Assembly: GCA_002455425.1 (NCBI GenBank) | Contig: DKKT01000015.1 | Span: 1 to 15,452 of the forward strand | Direction: 5' to 3' | Source: Chthonomonas sp. UBA6659 | GTDB lineage: Bacteria; Armatimonadota; Fimbriimonadia; Fimbriimonadales; Fimbriimonadaceae | DNA: 15,452 bases | Part shown: in pieces, positions 14,332-15,452 of the stretch | How positions within the stretch are numbered: the first letter of the stretch is position 1 | Layout of the letters: every line of letters starts with the position of its first letter | Notes under the pieces: generated by a model | What the model was told of the DNA's origin: nothing | What the model saw: the letters and a program-made list of their open reading frames with translations, nothing else | The model's database searches: none | Program-made: the position numbers and the translations under genes

Positions 14332-14753
14332 CGAAGGATATGCGTTCTGGTTCTCAGAGTGACGACCCTGCTGACGCAGTACGACCTCGCACGGGCTGCA
14401 TTCACTGTGCCCTCTACATAGCGGTGGCAATGACCGCGTTCATCGCAGGCTGGTTGGCCCTTTGGCACAGCTGGGGAGCGAGAACGGGGGAGCTGATTTC
14501 CCAAGAGGCACAATTGTATGTGGTCGTCAAGGAAGTGGTTGCGTACCGGGCTCCGGCTGCCCGGGTCGTGGAGCGCGTCCGCGAGTTCGCGCCTGATGCC
14601 TCTTACCTTGAGGGGCGTGCCAGCACAGCCCATCGAATTGTAGTACCTACCGATCGCGACTGGGGTCGTCGCGGCGGTTGGGCTTTGCACTTCAGGCTCG
14701 ATGACGAGGGCCGATGCAATCAGGCGTGGCTTGAGTTTGGAGACCAGGACTGA
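14328..14753 (+). CDS. Small membrane-anchored protein, paralogue 2
   Basis: The likely start is GTG 14328, which overlaps the previous stop (GTGA); ATG 14340 is possible, and GTG 14286 would overlap more. The product of 141 residues has a hydrophilic N-terminus, one membrane helix (about 27-48, ALYIAVAMTAFIAGWLALW), a helical stretch (SQEAQLYVVVKEVV), and the C-terminal motif FRLDDEGRCNQAWLEF shared with paralogue 1. Duplicated immunity-like genes are common in toxin cassette islands, but the role here is inferred only from place. The gene ends 38 bases before RHS copy C. Confidence 0.6.
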   Translation: MTKDMRSGSQSDDPADAVRPRTGCIHCALYIAVAMTAFIAGWLALWHSWGARTGELISQEAQLYVVVKEVVAYRAPAARVVERVREFAPDASYLEGRASTAHRIVVPTDRDWGRRGGWALHFRLDDEGRCNQAWLEFGDQD

Positions 14754-14790
14754 ATCCGTTCTGCCGCACCGGGGCAGGGGGTCGGATGAC

Positions 14791-15254
14791 TTCGTCCATA
14801 ACGGGTTCGGCACTAGGACGTCAAAGACCGACTCGACCGGCACCCGGACCTACCTGCGCGATGGCGTGGGCGTGACTTCGCCCGTGCTCTCAGACGGGGC
14901 CGCGACTTACACCCCTGGTATTTCGGAGCGACGCGGCACCACCTCGACCTATCAGCTCAATGGCCTGAAGAGCACCTTCGCCCAGAGCGACGCGAGCGGC
15001 GGTCACGTCTCCTCGCGGAACTATGATGCGTTCGGGGCGGTGACGTCGTCGAGCGGAACCCACCAAGGCCCGTTCGGGTATGGCGGGCCCTATGGCTACC
15101 AAACCGACCCCGATACGGGACTAATGTTCCTCGGGCACCGGTTCTACGACCCTTCCGTGGGACGATTCCTCACCCGCGACCCGATCAAGGACGGCCGGAA
15201 CTGGTATGGTTATGGTGGCGGGTACGCGAATCCGGTCAACAGCGTCGATCCGGA
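14791..15254 (+). repeat. RHS core repeat, copy C
   Basis: 464 bases collinear with 11738-12201 of copy B and about 91% identical by hand count. Only about five amino-acid changes result (for example Tyr to His in FVYNG, Leu to Phe in MLLG, Gly to Ala in GYGNP). Identity ends inside the SVDPDG motif. Confidence 0.92.
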
Positions 15255-15340
15255 ATGCATTGCGAGGTACACGTTGACTGGCGGCTCGTTGCCGGGGTTG
15301 GTAACCATGTCCTCCATCATCGGTCGCAGCAGGCGCGGGC

Positions 15341-15346
15341 TACACT
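15341..15346 (+). promoter_or_regulatory. -10-like element of the gene at 15353, leaderless style
   Basis: TACACT ends 6 bases before ATG 15353, with no ribosome site between. It is the same hexamer as before gatB. A TTGACT at 15274-15279 is too far away to be its -35. Confidence 0.35.
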
Positions 15347-15352
15347 AAAGCG

Positions 15353-15452
15353 ATGTTGGTGAAGGTCATCGGAGTCGTGATCGGCGTGGTTCTGGTTGCC
15401 GAGAGCCCGAATCCGTTTCCAACCCGGAGCACCAAAGCGCCGCAGCCGAAGG
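15353..15452 (+). CDS. N-terminus of an exported protein, cut by the window end
   Basis: Thirty-three codons are visible. MLVKVIGVVIGVVLVAESPNP has a Lys followed by a run of Val, Ile and Leu and a likely signal peptidase site near Ala16. A Pro- and Lys-rich stretch (PTRSTKAPQPK) follows. The start is supported by the TACACT hexamer directly upstream. It lies outside the RHS homology and may mark the right edge of the island. Function cannot be told from this much. Confidence 0.55.
   Translation, partial: MLVKVIGVVIGVVLVAESPNPFPTRSTKAPQPK

Larger units (their letters stand above)
14791..15348 (+). pseudogene. RHS core fragment without toxin tip
   Basis: An open frame carries the RHS core from FVHNGFG to VNSVDP, then leaves homology at the exact point where the core ends and reads 29 unrelated residues (ECIARYTLTGG to SRRGLH) to TAA at 15346-15348. 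There is no toxin tip and no immunity gene after it. The frame can be extended back to ATG 14701, but that part overlaps the previous gene and has no RHS similarity, so no credible start exists. It is either the scar of a lost cassette or a bare recombination handle. Confidence 0.75.

Noticed and set aside
9830..15348. Island considered as insertion-sequence or prophage-borne
   Set aside because: No transposase, integrase, terminal inverted repeats or phage structural gene is visible; the direct repeats are RHS coding cores.

Overview
The window is a GC-rich bacterial chromosome segment with no rRNA, tRNA, transposase or CRISPR array that I can see. It has lipoproteins with clear lipoboxes, frequent ATGA/GTGA overlaps between genes, and several genes whose only upstream signal is a -10-like hexamer 5-10 bases before the start codon (leaderless style). 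Together with a TMEM175-type channel, a DprE1-like oxidase and RHS proteins, this would fit Armatimonadota (Fimbriimonas-like). That placement is an impression, not a demonstrated assignment.

Bases 1-7560 look like stable chromosome. A small secreted protein (140-592) converges on a small lipoprotein gene (630-1022, minus) across a strong hairpin. Diverging from the lipoprotein is a tightly packed plus-strand run: gatB (tRNA-dependent amidotransferase subunit B), an exported TPR protein, a TMEM175-family K+ channel and a DprE1-like FAD oxidase with an unusual acidic, proline-rich insert. After a short gap comes a 678-residue protein joining a class III nucleotide cyclase domain, a TIR domain and a STAND-like ATPase domain. 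This is a plausible self-contained signalling or defence protein. It ends at a hairpin facing a long, glycine-rich, surface lipoprotein gene (7567-9567, minus).

Bases 9830-15350 are a plus-strand accessory island of polymorphic-toxin cassettes. Three truncated RHS C-terminal cores (A 9863-10107, B 11738-12258, C 14791-15254) align with each other without indels at about 91% nucleotide identity in the two pairs counted by hand (A/B and B/C). None has a full RHS N-terminus here. Core A leads into a GIY-YIG nuclease-like toxin tip, followed by an overlapping leucine-rich-repeat gene (likely immunity). Core B is split from its upstream YD repeats by an apparent one-base deletion. It leads into a second toxin-like tip with a GNYVSP motif, followed by an overlapping SUKH-like gene (likely immunity). 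Then come three small overlapping genes of unknown function: one soluble with an NSNAFA motif and two membrane-anchored paralogues. They look like an orphan toxin/immunity set without its core. Core C has no toxin and stops within a short unrelated tail. The layout suggests a store of alternative toxin tips whose shared core lets them recombine into a full-length RHS gene elsewhere. A new secreted protein starts at 15353 and runs off the end.
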